From the NCBI RefSeq assembly GCF_018603515.1, contig NZ_JACATN010000001.1, positions 992,001 through 1,056,000 on the forward strand: a stretch of 64,000 nt of DNA, given 5' to 3'. The stretch is from Zobellia barbeyronii. Its GTDB lineage: Bacteria; Bacteroidota; Bacteroidia; Flavobacteriales; Flavobacteriaceae. A model generated the notes under the pieces. That model had not been told where the DNA came from and searched no databases. It saw nothing but the letters and a program-made list of their open reading frames with translations. Made by a program: the position numbers and the translations under genes. Below, in pieces: positions 26,117-35,206 of the stretch (position 1 is the first letter of the stretch; the number at the start of each line of letters is the position of its first letter).

Positions 26117-27454
26117 TTATTTGCTTGGTAATGTGGCTTTATAAAATATTTGTTGCACCGCAGGTCGAATATTCAGGTTATAGAGATTTCTGTTTTCCCT
26201 AGTAGGATTCACTCGGTTTGAAAGAAAAATATATACCATTTGGTTTTTAGGGTCTGCCCAAACGAAGGTGCCTGTAAAACCACTGTGTCCAAAGCTATTT
26301 GCCCCTACTTCTGGCGCAGGGTATGCCTTAGGTAAAGGTTGCTCTGCATTATCTAAACAGGGTTTATCAAATCCTATGCCCCTGCGGTTATCATTTTGGG
26401 GAAACTGTACCCGTGTAAATTCTTTTAGAGTAGCTTCAGAAATGTAGCGTTTACCGTCGTAAACACCGAATTGCATGTACATCTGCATCAATTTTGCTAA
26501 ATCTGTTGCGGTAGCAAAGAGACCGGAATTACCGGATACACCACCTAAAAGTGCTGCATTTTCATCATGAACCCAACCTTGGGTCAAGGTGTGACGAAAC
26601 AGCGTGTCCATTTCTGTAGGTACGATTGCATTAGAAAAACCTTTTGTTTTAGGCTTGAAACCCATTGTGGGTGCATTCAACGGTAAATAGAAATTTTTCT
26701 CTAGATAAAACTCATAAGAATCACCGGTGAGTTGTTCAATAAGTTCAGGAAAAATCAAAAATGCGAGACCTGAATATTTATATTTTTTTTCAGTTGATAC
26801 TTCTGAGCGTTTAATCAGACGGTACATTTTTCGATTGAACTTGTTTTTGACAAATAACTGGTCGTATGCCTGATTTTGAAATCGTCTGTTTGGCGAGGTT
26901 CTGATAAAACGCTTTTTAAGTTTTTTGTTCTTTTTAAAAATCTCATTTAAAAAAACGATGTAGGGTTCAAGTCCGGCTTGATGCGTCAGAATTTCGCGAA
27001 GGGTAATATCTCGTTTGTCTTTTTTACTTTTCCAAGGTTTCCAGTAGGTACTGAAAGGAACATCTAAACTAAGTTTTCCTTCGTCAACAAGTTTCATTAT
27101 TGCGGGAAGGGCCGCCGTAACTTTGGTTACTGAAGCTAAGTCATAAATATCTTCTAAAGCTACGGGTTGAATACTGTCGTAGGTGTGATATCCATAGGCT
27201 TTGTGAAATATTATTTTACCGCTTTTGGCAACTAAAACCTGTGCTCCAGGAAAAGCATTATTTTTTATACCGTTTGTTATTATGTCTTCAACATTAGTCT
27301 TGATATAAACCGAATCTAAGCCAACTTCAAACGGATTGCCATAAACTAATGCATCGCTAACTTCAATATTTAAGGGTAATGGAGTTCCTTCCTGAGCTTG
27401 TGCAAGCTGGACTATAAATACAAAGATTAACAGTTGAATTATTTTCACAAGCAA
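26117..27454 (-). CDS. Serine hydrolase, beta-lactamase class C family
   Basis: A 445-aa exported penicillin-binding-protein-like hydrolase. A signal peptide (IIQLLIFVFIVQLAQAQ) precedes the SxxK motif in LASVTKVTAALP, a YSG motif (KYSGLAF) and the HxG-type GHSGFTG near the C-terminus. No ATG is available: TTG 27454 or GTG 27448 must be used, and both give a good signal peptide. It lies 15 bp after hemB in the same direction and is probably co-transcribed. The substrate could be peptidoglycan peptides, D-amino-acid peptides or esters. Confidence 0.87.
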   Translation of the reverse strand: MLVKIIQLLIFVFIVQLAQAQEGTPLPLNIEVSDALVYGNPFEVGLDSVYIKTNVEDIITNGIKNNAFPGAQVLVAKSGKIIFHKAYGYHTYDSIQPVALEDIYDLASVTKVTAALPAIMKLVDEGKLSLDVPFSTYWKPWKSKKDKRDITLREILTHQAGLEPYIVFLNEIFKKNKKLKKRFIRTSPNRRFQNQAYDQLFVKNKFNRKMYRLIKRSEVSTEKKYKYSGLAFLIFPELIEQLTGDSYEFYLEKNFYLPLNAPTMGFKPKTKGFSNAIVPTEMDTLFRHTLTQGWVHDENAALLGGVSGNSGLFATATDLAKLMQMYMQFGVYDGKRYISEATLKEFTRVQFPQNDNRRGIGFDKPCLDNAEQPLPKAYPAPEVGANSFGHSGFTGTFVWADPKNQMVYIFLSNRVNPTRENRNLYNLNIRPAVQQIFYKATLPSK

Positions 27455-27469
27455 ACTCTTTAAATTTGT

Positions 27470-28459
27470 TTACCCTAACAACCTAACCGCATCTTTGGCA
27501 AAATAACTAGCGATGATATTGGCGCCCGCGCGCTTCATTGCAGTTAGTTGTTCCATAACTACTGCATCATGGTCTAACCATCCTTTCTCGGCAGCAGCCT
27601 TAACCATGGCATATTCTCCACTTACTTGATATACGGCAACGGGAACATCAACTTCATTACGAATTTCACGTACGATGTCTAAATAACAAAGTCCGGGTTT
27701 TACCATAACAATATCAGCACCTTCATCAATGTCCATTTCGGTCTCCTTTAGAGCTTCGAAACGGTTGGCATAATCCATTTGATAGGTCTTTTTATCTTTC
27801 GGTACATTTTTGACGTCTACAGGAGCGGAATCCAAAGCATCTCTAAAAGGACCATAAAAAGCACTAGCATATTTAGCGCTATAGCTCATGATACCTGTGT
27901 TTATAAGGCCTTCATCTTCCAATGCTTCACGGATGGAAAGAATACGGCCATCCATCATATCGCTTGGTGCAACAAAATCTGCTCCGGCTAAAGCATGAGA
28001 TACGCTCATTTCTGCCAAAAATTCCGAAGTTTCATCATTAAGTATTTGTCCGTTTTCCACAATACCATCATGGCCAAAAGATGAATAAGGGTCCATGGCA
28101 ACATCTGTCATAACCAACATTCCGGGACAGGCATCTTTAACGGTTTTAATGGCGCGTTGCATTAATCCATCATCGTTTAAAGCTTCGGTACCCTTGTTGT
28201 CTTTTAAGTTCTCAGGAACTTTTACAAAAAGTAGTACGGCATGTAACCCCATATTCCAAAGCTCCTTAACCTCGGCTCCAAGATAGTCAAGGCTTAGCCT
28301 ATAGTAATCAGGCATAGAGGCAATCTCTTCTTTAATACCCTTGCCTTCTGTTACGAAAAGGGGCACCAGAAAATCCTTAGGAGATATAATAGTTTCACGT
28401 ACTAAATCTCTAATGGACTCATTTGTTCTTAATCTGCGGTTTCTTTTAAGTGGGTACAT
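27470..28459 (-). CDS. hemB: Porphobilinogen synthase
   Basis: Condenses two 5-aminolevulinate molecules to porphobilinogen, the second committed step of heme synthesis. The 329-aa protein has both active-site lysines (SYSAKYASAFYGPFRDA and MVKPGLCYLDIV). The TDVAMDPYSSFGHDGI segment lacks the Cys cluster of zinc-dependent enzymes, so it should be the magnesium type. It carries its own TAnnTTTG box, separating it from the upstream heme genes. Secure. Confidence 0.96.
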   Translation of the reverse strand: MYPLKRNRRLRTNESIRDLVRETIISPKDFLVPLFVTEGKGIKEEIASMPDYYRLSLDYLGAEVKELWNMGLHAVLLFVKVPENLKDNKGTEALNDDGLMQRAIKTVKDACPGMLVMTDVAMDPYSSFGHDGIVENGQILNDETSEFLAEMSVSHALAGADFVAPSDMMDGRILSIREALEDEGLINTGIMSYSAKYASAFYGPFRDALDSAPVDVKNVPKDKKTYQMDYANRFEALKETEMDIDEGADIVMVKPGLCYLDIVREIRNEVDVPVAVYQVSGEYAMVKAAAEKGWLDHDAVVMEQLTAMKRAGANIIASYFAKDAVRLLG

Positions 28460-28481
28460 GTTTTGCCTATTTTTGAATAAA

Positions 28482-28489
28482 CAAAGTTA
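28482..28489 (-). promoter_or_regulatory. TAnnTTTG box for hemB
   Basis: TAACTTTG on the minus strand, 22 bp upstream of the hemB ATG. Confidence 0.45.
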
Positions 28490-28539
28490 CTTATTATCCT
28501 CCTAAAAAACAGAAAACAGACCAACTCTTGACTCAACTA

Positions 28540-28668
28540 ATGCACAACCTAAAATTTAGGTTTGAGTGGCGCAGTTATCAGCAGAATTTTCTTGATAATT
28601 TTGAGGATTACCGGCTTATTACAAATCTGGTAAAAGAAGTGTTTGAAAAAGCAATTACTTGGAGGTGA
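28540..28668 (+). pseudogene. Short ORF resembling the start of a DEAD/DEAH helicase
   Basis: A 42-codon frame on the plus strand. Its first 22 residues (MHNLKFRFEWRSYQQNF and a few more) look like the N-terminal Q-motif-like region of DEAD/DEAH helicases, which normally continues into HVVAPPGSGKT. Here the sequence departs before any Walker A motif and stops after AITWR. The frame points against its neighbours and overlaps the end of the lipoprotein gene by 14 bp. I take it as a remnant; the resemblance is from memory of the family and not from a search. Confidence 0.35.
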
Positions 28669-29311
28669 TACGCTCGTTGTTTTCTTTGCAACGAATTAAT
28701 TGATCTAATTGTTTGCGATAGCCATAGGCAGACCATAAGGTAGAGTCTTCCTTAATTTCTACAGGATTTTCATCGGCATCTATAAATCGTTTGGTAGCGC
28801 CTACTAGAGGATGGTCTAAACTTTTTATTTTTATAATAGAACTGTTTCCCGGTATGGTCAATCCTCCTTCATAATCATAGCAGAAGACCAAAACCTTGTC
28901 TCCCACATTAATATCCATATTACTAAAACAATCGGTGGAAAAATATTTCTGATTTGCGTAACTGTTGTTACCCATATCTTTTATTTTGTAAACCTCGTCA
29001 AGAGCTATAGTTCCTTTTTGAGAGATGTATAAAGGGGCAGCATCGTGGTTAGCTTTATCTAAGTTTACGACGGTACCTGAAAAGACAAGGGCATATTCTT
29101 TACCGCAATACCCAATAAAAGGACCAGATTCTTCCCACCAATACGTATAGCCTACGTTTAAAGTATCTTGGACAAAGGTAATATCTAGATCACTTTTTGC
29201 GCGTTTAGAATCACAAGAAGTGCTTAAAGCAAGAATTGCAAGGGCGAAAACCAACTTAAATATGAGGTGGTTTTTCAAATTCACGGCAAAAGAGGTGTTA
29301 ATCATTATCAC
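28655..29311 (-). CDS. Hypothetical lipoprotein
   Basis: A 218-aa predicted lipoprotein: hydrophobic segment then lipobox LSTSC with Cys33 from the first ATG. The mature part has YTYWWEESGPFIGYCGKEYALVFSGTVV near its start and a beta-rich appearance, with two further Cys (CGKEY and TDCFSN). No family was recognised. Its start overlaps the end of the upstream small basic gene by 14 bp, implying translational coupling. It lies within the heme gene run between hemF and hemB, which does not by itself show a role in heme metabolism. Confidence 0.7.
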   Translation of the reverse strand: MIMINTSFAVNLKNHLIFKLVFALAILALSTSCDSKRAKSDLDITFVQDTLNVGYTYWWEESGPFIGYCGKEYALVFSGTVVNLDKANHDAAPLYISQKGTIALDEVYKIKDMGNNSYANQKYFSTDCFSNMDINVGDKVLVFCYDYEGGLTIPGNSSIIKIKSLDHPLVGATKRFIDADENPVEIKEDSTLWSAYGYRKQLDQLIRCKENNERITSK

Positions 29312-29468
29312 GGGGTAGGTCCGGGGTTTTTTGACTTTGTTTTATAATTTCTTTTAAGCGCAATTTGCGCATTTCTTGTTCCGACTTTAATTTATTTTTC
29401 TTTCGGTTTAAAAGCTTGGTATGTTTGGCTTTGTTGACCGTATTCTTTGCTTTTCCTTTTTTAGACAT
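29298..29468 (-). CDS. Small basic protein downstream of hemF
   Basis: A 56-aa ORF starting MSKKGKAKNTVNKAKHTKLLNRKKNKLKSEQ. It is extremely rich in Lys, Arg, Asn and Gln, has no hydrophobic segment and is probably helical. It begins 9 bp after the hemF stop and overlaps the following lipoprotein start, which fits a real gene in an operon. The composition suggests nucleic-acid or ribosome binding; no family was recognised. Confidence 0.55.
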   Translation of the reverse strand: MSKKGKAKNTVNKAKHTKLLNRKKNKLKSEQEMRKLRLKEIIKQSQKTPDLPRDND

Positions 29469-29477
29469 AATTGGACT

Positions 29478-30389
29478 TTAAAAGGCCTGAACCCAATTCT
29501 TAGGGTTTTCTAAAATTTCTACCAATCGGTATTCTTCAGTATCTTTTTCGGGGTGATGGTCGTAATGCCACTGCACATGGGGCGGTAGGCTCATTAGAAT
29601 ACTCTCAATTCTACCGTTTGTTTTCAAACCGAATAAAGTGCCTTTATCATGAACAAGATTAAACTCAACATAGCGTCCTCGTCGGACTTCCTGCCAATCT
29701 CGTTGTTCTTTTGTGTATTTTAAATCTTTTCTTTTTAAAACAATCGGTACATAACTCTCTAAAAAGCTGTTTCCTACCTCGGTTACAAAGTCATACCAGT
29801 TTTGCATGGTCATCTCTTCGGTAGCCTTGCAATAGTCAAAGAAGAGTCCGCCTATACCGCGAGCTTCATTTCTATGAGCGTTCCAGAAGTAATCATCGCA
29901 TCTCTTCTTATAGGTAGAGTAGAATTCTGAATTGTGTGGGTCACAGGCTGCTTTGCAAACGGTATGAAAATGAGTAGCATCTTCATCAAATAAATAATAA
30001 GGAGTAAGGTCTTGACCACCGCCAAACCATTGGTCTACAATGTTTCCTTCTTTATCATACATTTCAAAATAACGCCAATTGGCATGAACTGTAGGTACCA
30101 TTGGATTTTTAGGATGAAGAACCAAACTTAGGCCGCAGGCATAAAAATCTGCATCTTCAACACCAAAATAAGTCTGCATACTTTTTGGTAAAGCTCCGTG
30201 CACACCAGATATATTTACACCACCTTTTTCAAAAACAGCACCGTTTTCTATTACTCTGGTGCGGCCGCCGCCACCTTCAGGTCTTTTCCATAAATCTTCG
30301 TGAAATTTGGCTTTACCGTCTATCTCTTGGAGTTTAGAAGTGATAGTATCTTGAAGGTTTTCTATGTAACTAAAGAATTTGTCTTTCAT
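29478..30389 (-). CDS. hemF: Oxygen-dependent coproporphyrinogen III oxidase
   Basis: Converts coproporphyrinogen III to protoporphyrinogen IX using oxygen. From ATG 30389 (MKDKFFSYIENLQDTI) it is 303 aa, normal for HemF; the longer frame to 30437 adds residues without family resemblance. Signature stretches are GGGRTRVIENGAVFEKGGVN, HANWRYFEM, QWFGGGQDLTPYY and GIGGLFFDYC. HemF points to an aerobic route and agrees with hemJ as the next enzyme. Secure. Confidence 0.95.
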   Translation of the reverse strand: MKDKFFSYIENLQDTITSKLQEIDGKAKFHEDLWKRPEGGGGRTRVIENGAVFEKGGVNISGVHGALPKSMQTYFGVEDADFYACGLSLVLHPKNPMVPTVHANWRYFEMYDKEGNIVDQWFGGGQDLTPYYLFDEDATHFHTVCKAACDPHNSEFYSTYKKRCDDYFWNAHRNEARGIGGLFFDYCKATEEMTMQNWYDFVTEVGNSFLESYVPIVLKRKDLKYTKEQRDWQEVRRGRYVEFNLVHDKGTLFGLKTNGRIESILMSLPPHVQWHYDHHPEKDTEEYRLVEILENPKNWVQAF

Positions 30390-30507
30390 TAAAAGAAATG
30401 GTTTTGTGCAAATAGTCTGTAAATTTACGATATACAAAGGAAGGTATGAAGAGATAGGGACTACAAAAACCTTTTTGCTAGATTTTATTTAGGGATATAA
30501 CTATTTG

Positions 30508-31059
30508 TTAAGCGTAAAGCTCATATAACTCCATGTCTAAAGGAGCTTCATTTGGCGGAGTGTGTTCGTTAAGGAGGGTTTTTTGCCAGGTGTATCCAGA
30601 TTTTTCAGCTATTCTTACACTTCCAATATTGGTTTTATGAACAATAATTTGAAGGGTTTGAAGTCCTAAATCAAGGATAGCAAATTTAGATAAAGTATCT
30701 ATTGCCAATGAGGTGATGCCTTTGCCTTCATATTGATAGCCGATACAATAAGCCAGTTCTGCCTGTTTTTTGTTCCAATCTAGCTCTTTAATATAAGCTA
30801 GGCCAATAACGGTGCGACTTTCATAGTCCTTCAGGACAAAAAGAAACTCTTCTCTTTTCTGGTATTCACGGACTTTTTTCTCAACAAAAATTTGAGAAAG
30901 GGTAGGTGTTAGATTATCGGCTAAGGTTTTAGGGAAATAGCGCTGTAAACGTTCAGCATTTACAGTTACAAAATCGCAAATGCGCCAAGCGTATTTTTCC
31001 TGTATGGGTTCTATGGAAAAGTTTTCGAAACGGGCAATTGAGCTGTTTTCCTTTTCCAT
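30508..31059 (-). CDS. GNAT acetyltransferase, RimJ-like
   Basis: A 183-aa GNAT-fold acetyltransferase of the RimJ/RimL group. Features are ELAYCIGYQYEGKGITSLAIDTLSKFAI (acetyl-CoA-binding R/Q-x-x-G-x-G/A variant, here YEGKGI), then LQIIVHKTNIGSVRIAEKSGYTWQKTL, the typical N-x-x-S-x-x-v-a-e-k-x-G-f end. It lies 12 bp downstream of hemE and upstream of hemF, so it is almost certainly in the heme operon. Whether it modifies a ribosomal protein, another protein or a small molecule is unknown. Confidence 0.87.
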   Translation of the reverse strand: MEKENSSIARFENFSIEPIQEKYAWRICDFVTVNAERLQRYFPKTLADNLTPTLSQIFVEKKVREYQKREEFLFVLKDYESRTVIGLAYIKELDWNKKQAELAYCIGYQYEGKGITSLAIDTLSKFAILDLGLQTLQIIVHKTNIGSVRIAEKSGYTWQKTLLNEHTPPNEAPLDMELYELYA

Positions 31060-31071
31060 GACTTTCTTAGT

Positions 31072-32106
31072 TTAACTTACGGGCTTCCATTCTTTAACCG
31101 CGTCAATAAAAGCTTTGGCGTTTTCAACCGGAACGTTGGGTAGAATACCGTGGCCCAAGTTTACAATATAACTGTCTTTTCCAAATTCATTAATCATTTG
31201 GGTAACCATCTTTTTTATTTCCGATGGAGGGGATAATAATCTAGCTGGGTCAAAGTTACCTTGTAAAGTAATTTTTCCGCCGGTTAGGTAACGCGCATTT
31301 CTTGCTGAACATGTCCAATCTACACCAAGAGCAGCGGCACCTGATTTGGCCATGTCACCTAGAGCAAACCAACAACCTTTACCGAATACGATAACAGGAG
31401 TTTCCTCCTTAAGGGCATCAATAATTTGTTGAATATATTGCCAAGAAAATTCGTTGTAATCTGTTGGTGAAAGCATACCGCCCCAAGAATCAAAAACTTG
31501 TATAGCGTTCACGCCTGCTTTTACCTTTGCTTTTAAATAAGCAATAGTAGTATCTGTAATCTTCTGTAAAAGTTCGTGAGCAACAACGGGTTGGGTAAAG
31601 CAAAGTTCTTTAGCCTTATCAAAAGTCTTGCTGCCTTGCCCTTGTACACAGTAACATAAAATAGTCCATGGAGAACCGGCAAAACCAATAAGCGGAACTT
31701 CATCGTTCAGCTTTTCTTTGGTAGCTTTTATAGCTTCCATAACATAACCCAAAGCCACATCTACATCAGGAACAATTACACTGTCAAGGTCTTTCTGCGT
31801 GCGGATAGGATTCGGTAAATAAGGACCGAAATCAGGTTTCATCTGTACCTCAATATTCATCGCTTGAGGTATAACTAGTATATCACTAAAAAGGATTGCG
31901 GCATCCATACCGTATCTACGGATAGGTTGAACCGTAATCTCAGAAGCCAATTCCGGTGTCTGACAACGCGTAAAGAAATCATATTTCTTTTTGATTTCCA
32001 TAAACTCAGGAAGGTATCTTCCGGCTTGGCGCATCATCCAAACGGGTGGACGATCAACAGTTTCGCCCTTTAGGGCTCTAAGAAAAAGGTCGTTCTTTAG
32101 TGACAT
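31072..32106 (-). CDS. hemE: Uroporphyrinogen decarboxylase
   Basis: Decarboxylates uroporphyrinogen III to coproporphyrinogen III. The 344-aa protein starts with the hallmark [17 protein letters not shown] and carries [16 protein letters not shown] and [14 protein letters not shown], all family signatures. It sits between hemCD and the GNAT gene on the same strand with gaps of 59 and 12 bp. Secure. Confidence 0.97.
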   Translation of the reverse strand: MSLKNDLFLRALKGETVDRPPVWMMRQAGRYLPEFMEIKKKYDFFTRCQTPELASEITVQPIRRYGMDAAILFSDILVIPQAMNIEVQMKPDFGPYLPNPIRTQKDLDSVIVPDVDVALGYVMEAIKATKEKLNDEVPLIGFAGSPWTILCYCVQGQGSKTFDKAKELCFTQPVVAHELLQKITDTTIAYLKAKVKAGVNAIQVFDSWGGMLSPTDYNEFSWQYIQQIIDALKEETPVIVFGKGCWFALGDMAKSGAAALGVDWTCSARNARYLTGGKITLQGNFDPARLLSPPSEIKKMVTQMINEFGKDSYIVNLGHGILPNVPVENAKAFIDAVKEWKPVS

Positions 32107-32165
32107 AGGTATAATTTGATTCCCATGAAGAGGGAAGTCCGTTCATTATTCTACCGTAAAAATAA

Positions 32166-33749
32166 TTAATTCTTACTGTAGGTTTGGTTAACAAGTTCAA
32201 TAACGCTCTCTACCGTTGGCATTTTTGCTACATGAACCGTTTCAAAATGTTTCTTTGCTTCCGTTGCAGTGGTTTCGCCAATACAATAAGCTACTTTGTT
32301 AGGTGTGTTTTTTAGCAAATAGCTGGTAACCGTTGATGGGCTGAAAAATAAAACACCCTCAACACTATCTTCAACTTCTGCAGGTGCAAGTTTTGTGGTA
32401 TAAGCCTCAATCTCGTTAACCTTAATTTTGTTCTCTTCCAAGATGTTTGGCAGATCATCCAGTCTAAGGTTGCTAGAGAAATAAGTAACCTCGGCACCTT
32501 CCATATACTCAACCAAATAATTAGCCAAATTTTTAGCATCTTTTTCCTGATGCTTCACAGGGCCTATATACTTTTTAATCATGCGCTTGGTCTTCCCGCC
32601 TACACAATAAATATTGGTAAATTTTAATTCTTCTGGTGAAATGCTTTTAATAAGCGATTCCACGGCATTTTGGCTGGTAAGGACCACATTTTGAATTTCT
32701 TTCTTCAAGATAATAGTAGAAATTCGGTTAGAGCTTATTTTAATAAAGTCTTCCGATTTCACCTTAATTTCCGAATCAAAAAGTTCTTCTTGAGTTGGGG
32801 TCAGGTTCTTAGTGGAAAATATTTTGGTATTTTCTAAAGTACCTTCTTTGTAGGTCATAAGAAGTTTGCCACCACGGCTAAGAATACTGTTTGCACAGTC
32901 TTTTGCCAAATAGGTGTGTTTGCCTAACGGAGCGGTAAATTCTGCTTCTAATTTTTTCTTGCCATCTACAGTTAAAAGCACTCCTTTAAGAGTCACTTCA
33001 TTCTCTTTATCTATAGTAGCTATGGCTCCTATGGGTGCTGAACAACCTCCTTCTAGAATACGAAGAAATTCTCGTTCTAGTTTAGTACATATGTCTGTTG
33101 GCTCGTGGTTTAGCTCTGCGCAAGCTTCACGAATAAATTCATCATCTTCTTTGGCAACAACCATTATAGCGCCTTGTGCAGGTGCAGGTACCATCCAAGT
33201 TAGTCCAACGGTTTCTTCAGGTTCAAGTTCTATGCGTTCAAGACCTGCAGCGGCAAAAATGGCGCCGTTCCAATCATTGTCCAATAATTTCTGGTAGCGG
33301 CTATTAATATTGCCACGAAGATCTACTACCGTGTGTGTTGGGTAACGATTAAGCCATTGTGCTTTTCTTCTAAGGCTTCCTGTAGCTATAACAGCATCCT
33401 TTTCACCCATGAATTCTTCGTTCTTTTTGAAAGCCAAAATATCAAGAAAATTGGCTCGCTCAAGTACTGCCGCTTGAACTATACCTTGCGGTAAGGCAGT
33501 AGGCACATCTTTCATACTATGCACGGCAATATCAATATCGTCGTTTAACATAGCTACGTCTAGGGTTTTGGTGAAAATACCGGTAATACCCATTTCGTAG
33601 AGCGGTTTGTCAAGAATAAGGTCTCCCGTAGATTTTACAGAGATTACCTTTACTTTATGACCTAAAGCTTTTAATTTATTTTTGACGGTGTTCGCCTGCC
33701 ATAGCGCTAATTCGCTATCGCGTGTACCAATTCGTATGACCTTGCTCAT
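32166..33749 (-). CDS. hemCD: Hydroxymethylbilane synthase / uroporphyrinogen-III synthase fusion
   Basis: A 527-aa two-domain protein. Residues 1-305 are HemC, with SVKSTGDLILDKP, DIAVHSMKDVPT, GSLRRKAQW and the dipyrromethane-cofactor Cys236 in EGGCSAPIGA. Residues from about 306 to the end are a diverged HemD (VVLTSQNAVESL, YCVGGKTKRMIKKY, VLFFSPSTVTSYL, YCIGETTATEAKKH). The fusion would make and close the linear tetrapyrrole in one polypeptide. The start codon overlaps the hemA stop (ATGA), so the two are translationally coupled. Domains are confidently assigned. Confidence 0.93.
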   Translation of the reverse strand: MSKVIRIGTRDSELALWQANTVKNKLKALGHKVKVISVKSTGDLILDKPLYEMGITGIFTKTLDVAMLNDDIDIAVHSMKDVPTALPQGIVQAAVLERANFLDILAFKKNEEFMGEKDAVIATGSLRRKAQWLNRYPTHTVVDLRGNINSRYQKLLDNDWNGAIFAAAGLERIELEPEETVGLTWMVPAPAQGAIMVVAKEDDEFIREACAELNHEPTDICTKLEREFLRILEGGCSAPIGAIATIDKENEVTLKGVLLTVDGKKKLEAEFTAPLGKHTYLAKDCANSILSRGGKLLMTYKEGTLENTKIFSTKNLTPTQEELFDSEIKVKSEDFIKISSNRISTIILKKEIQNVVLTSQNAVESLIKSISPEELKFTNIYCVGGKTKRMIKKYIGPVKHQEKDAKNLANYLVEYMEGAEVTYFSSNLRLDDLPNILEENKIKVNEIEAYTTKLAPAEVEDSVEGVLFFSPSTVTSYLLKNTPNKVAYCIGETTATEAKKHFETVHVAKMPTVESVIELVNQTYSKN

Positions 33750-35002
33750 GGAGTGTCGAGTTCGAGTTGAAAGACTTTTTGAATGAGTTCTAGACTAGTG
33801 TCAGAATCGACATTGTCGTCTTTAAGATGATTTGCGAACTGCTTTGTTATTTTTTGAATTATTCTATTTGATATTACGTCTGCCTGTTCTTCGTTGAAGT
33901 CCGATAGTTTTTTAGATTGATAATCTATTTCTTCGTCTTTCATCGTTTTAAGCTTCTTTTTTAAAGCTTTAATGACGGGTGCAAATTTACGAGTTTCAAG
34001 CCATTGGATGAAATCACCTTTTACTTCATCTATAATTACTTCGGCTTCAGGAATATATTGTTTCCTTCGCTCTAATGTATCATCGGTAATTCTGGAAAGC
34101 TGATCTAAATGTACTAAAGTAACATTGTCAAGTTCCTCTACCGTTTCCGAAACATTTTTTGGTATAGAAAGGTCTAAGATTAAAAGTGGCTTTTTGGTAT
34201 GGATAAGCTCTTTTGAAATGGTAGGTGATTGTGCACCTGTAGCCACAATCAAAACATCTGTAGAACGAATCTCTGTTTGAAGGTCGCCGTAATCTTTAAC
34301 CACCAAATGAAACTTACCAGCAATTTTTTCTGCCTTATTCTTCGTACGATTAATAAGGGTTATATGTGTGTTCTTGGTATGCTTAATAAGGTTCTCGCAA
34401 GTGTTTCTACCAATTTTTCCGGTACCGAACAACAAAATGTTCTTATCAGAAATATTAGCAACATTTTCCATAATGTAACGTACAGAAGCAAAAGACACTG
34501 ATGTAGCACCGGAAGAAATTTCCGTTTCGTTCTTGATACGTTTACTTGCCTGTATTACAGAATTGCAAAGACGCTCAATAAATGGATTTGCAATACCGTG
34601 TCTTTTAGAGCGATTGAAACTTGCCCTTAACTGACTGATGATTTCAAAATCTCCTAAAATCTGACTATCCAATCCTGTGCCTACGCGAAAAAGATGACTA
34701 ATAGCATCATTGTTCTTATATACGTAAGCTACTTCTTGAAACTCCTCTACAGAGCCCGATGTGTTATCGCAAAGTAATTTTATGAGTTGAAATGGGTGTT
34801 GTGCAAAACCATTCAGTTCTGTACGGTTGCATGTTGAGGTCACTAAAAGACCGTCAATTCCCAATTCTACAGATTTAACCATGATACGTTCCATGGCGGC
34901 ATCATCTAAACTGAATTTGCCACGTACTTCGGCGTCAGCTTTTAAGTAGCTAAGACCAATGGTGTAGAATGAGTTGTTTTTTGAAATGTGGTAATCTTTC
35001 AT
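33746..35002 (-). CDS. hemA: Glutamyl-tRNA reductase
   Basis: First enzyme of the C5 route to 5-aminolevulinate; it reduces Glu-tRNA. The 418-aa protein has the active-site Cys58 in TSTCNRTELNG, the catalytic-domain motif RVGTGLDSQILGD, an NADPH-binding domain (LLFGTGKIGRNTCENL) and a C-terminal dimerisation helix region. It is the first gene of the leftward heme run, with a TAnnTTTG box at 35023-35030, and is divergent from the AraC-type regulator. hemL, the next step, is not in the window. Confidence 0.96.
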   Translation of the reverse strand: MKDYHISKNNSFYTIGLSYLKADAEVRGKFSLDDAAMERIMVKSVELGIDGLLVTSTCNRTELNGFAQHPFQLIKLLCDNTSGSVEEFQEVAYVYKNNDAISHLFRVGTGLDSQILGDFEIISQLRASFNRSKRHGIANPFIERLCNSVIQASKRIKNETEISSGATSVSFASVRYIMENVANISDKNILLFGTGKIGRNTCENLIKHTKNTHITLINRTKNKAEKIAGKFHLVVKDYGDLQTEIRSTDVLIVATGAQSPTISKELIHTKKPLLILDLSIPKNVSETVEELDNVTLVHLDQLSRITDDTLERRKQYIPEAEVIIDEVKGDFIQWLETRKFAPVIKALKKKLKTMKDEEIDYQSKKLSDFNEEQADVISNRIIQKITKQFANHLKDDNVDSDTSLELIQKVFQLELDTP

Positions 35003-35022
35003 GAAAGCTTTTCAAGCGCAGG

Positions 35023-35030
35023 CAAAAATA
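35023..35030 (-). promoter_or_regulatory. TAnnTTTG box of the hemA operon
   Basis: TATTTTTG on the minus strand, 20 bp upstream of the hemA ATG. A TTG 12 bp further upstream may be the -33 element. Confidence 0.5.
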
Positions 35031-35161
35031 AGAGGCCTGAGGCAATAAAAATAACGCTAGAGGAACAATAAGTGTCGATGAGGGGTTTTTTGGTTGCATA
35101 TGAATGTAAATCCGTTGAAAACCAGTATTTTTGTAGGAAATACTACGCTTTACGGCATATC

Positions 35162-35182
35162 TATTTAGAACGTTTCTAAATA
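35162..35182. promoter_or_regulatory. Perfect palindrome between hemA and araC
   Basis: TATTTAGAA-cgt-TTCTAAATA, 9-bp arms with a 3-bp centre, located 24-44 bp before the AraC-type gene start. It is a good candidate operator for autoregulation or heme-dependent control of the divergent pair. Confidence 0.45.
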
Positions 35183-35206
35183 AAAACAAACCAATTCGTG
35201 TTTTGT

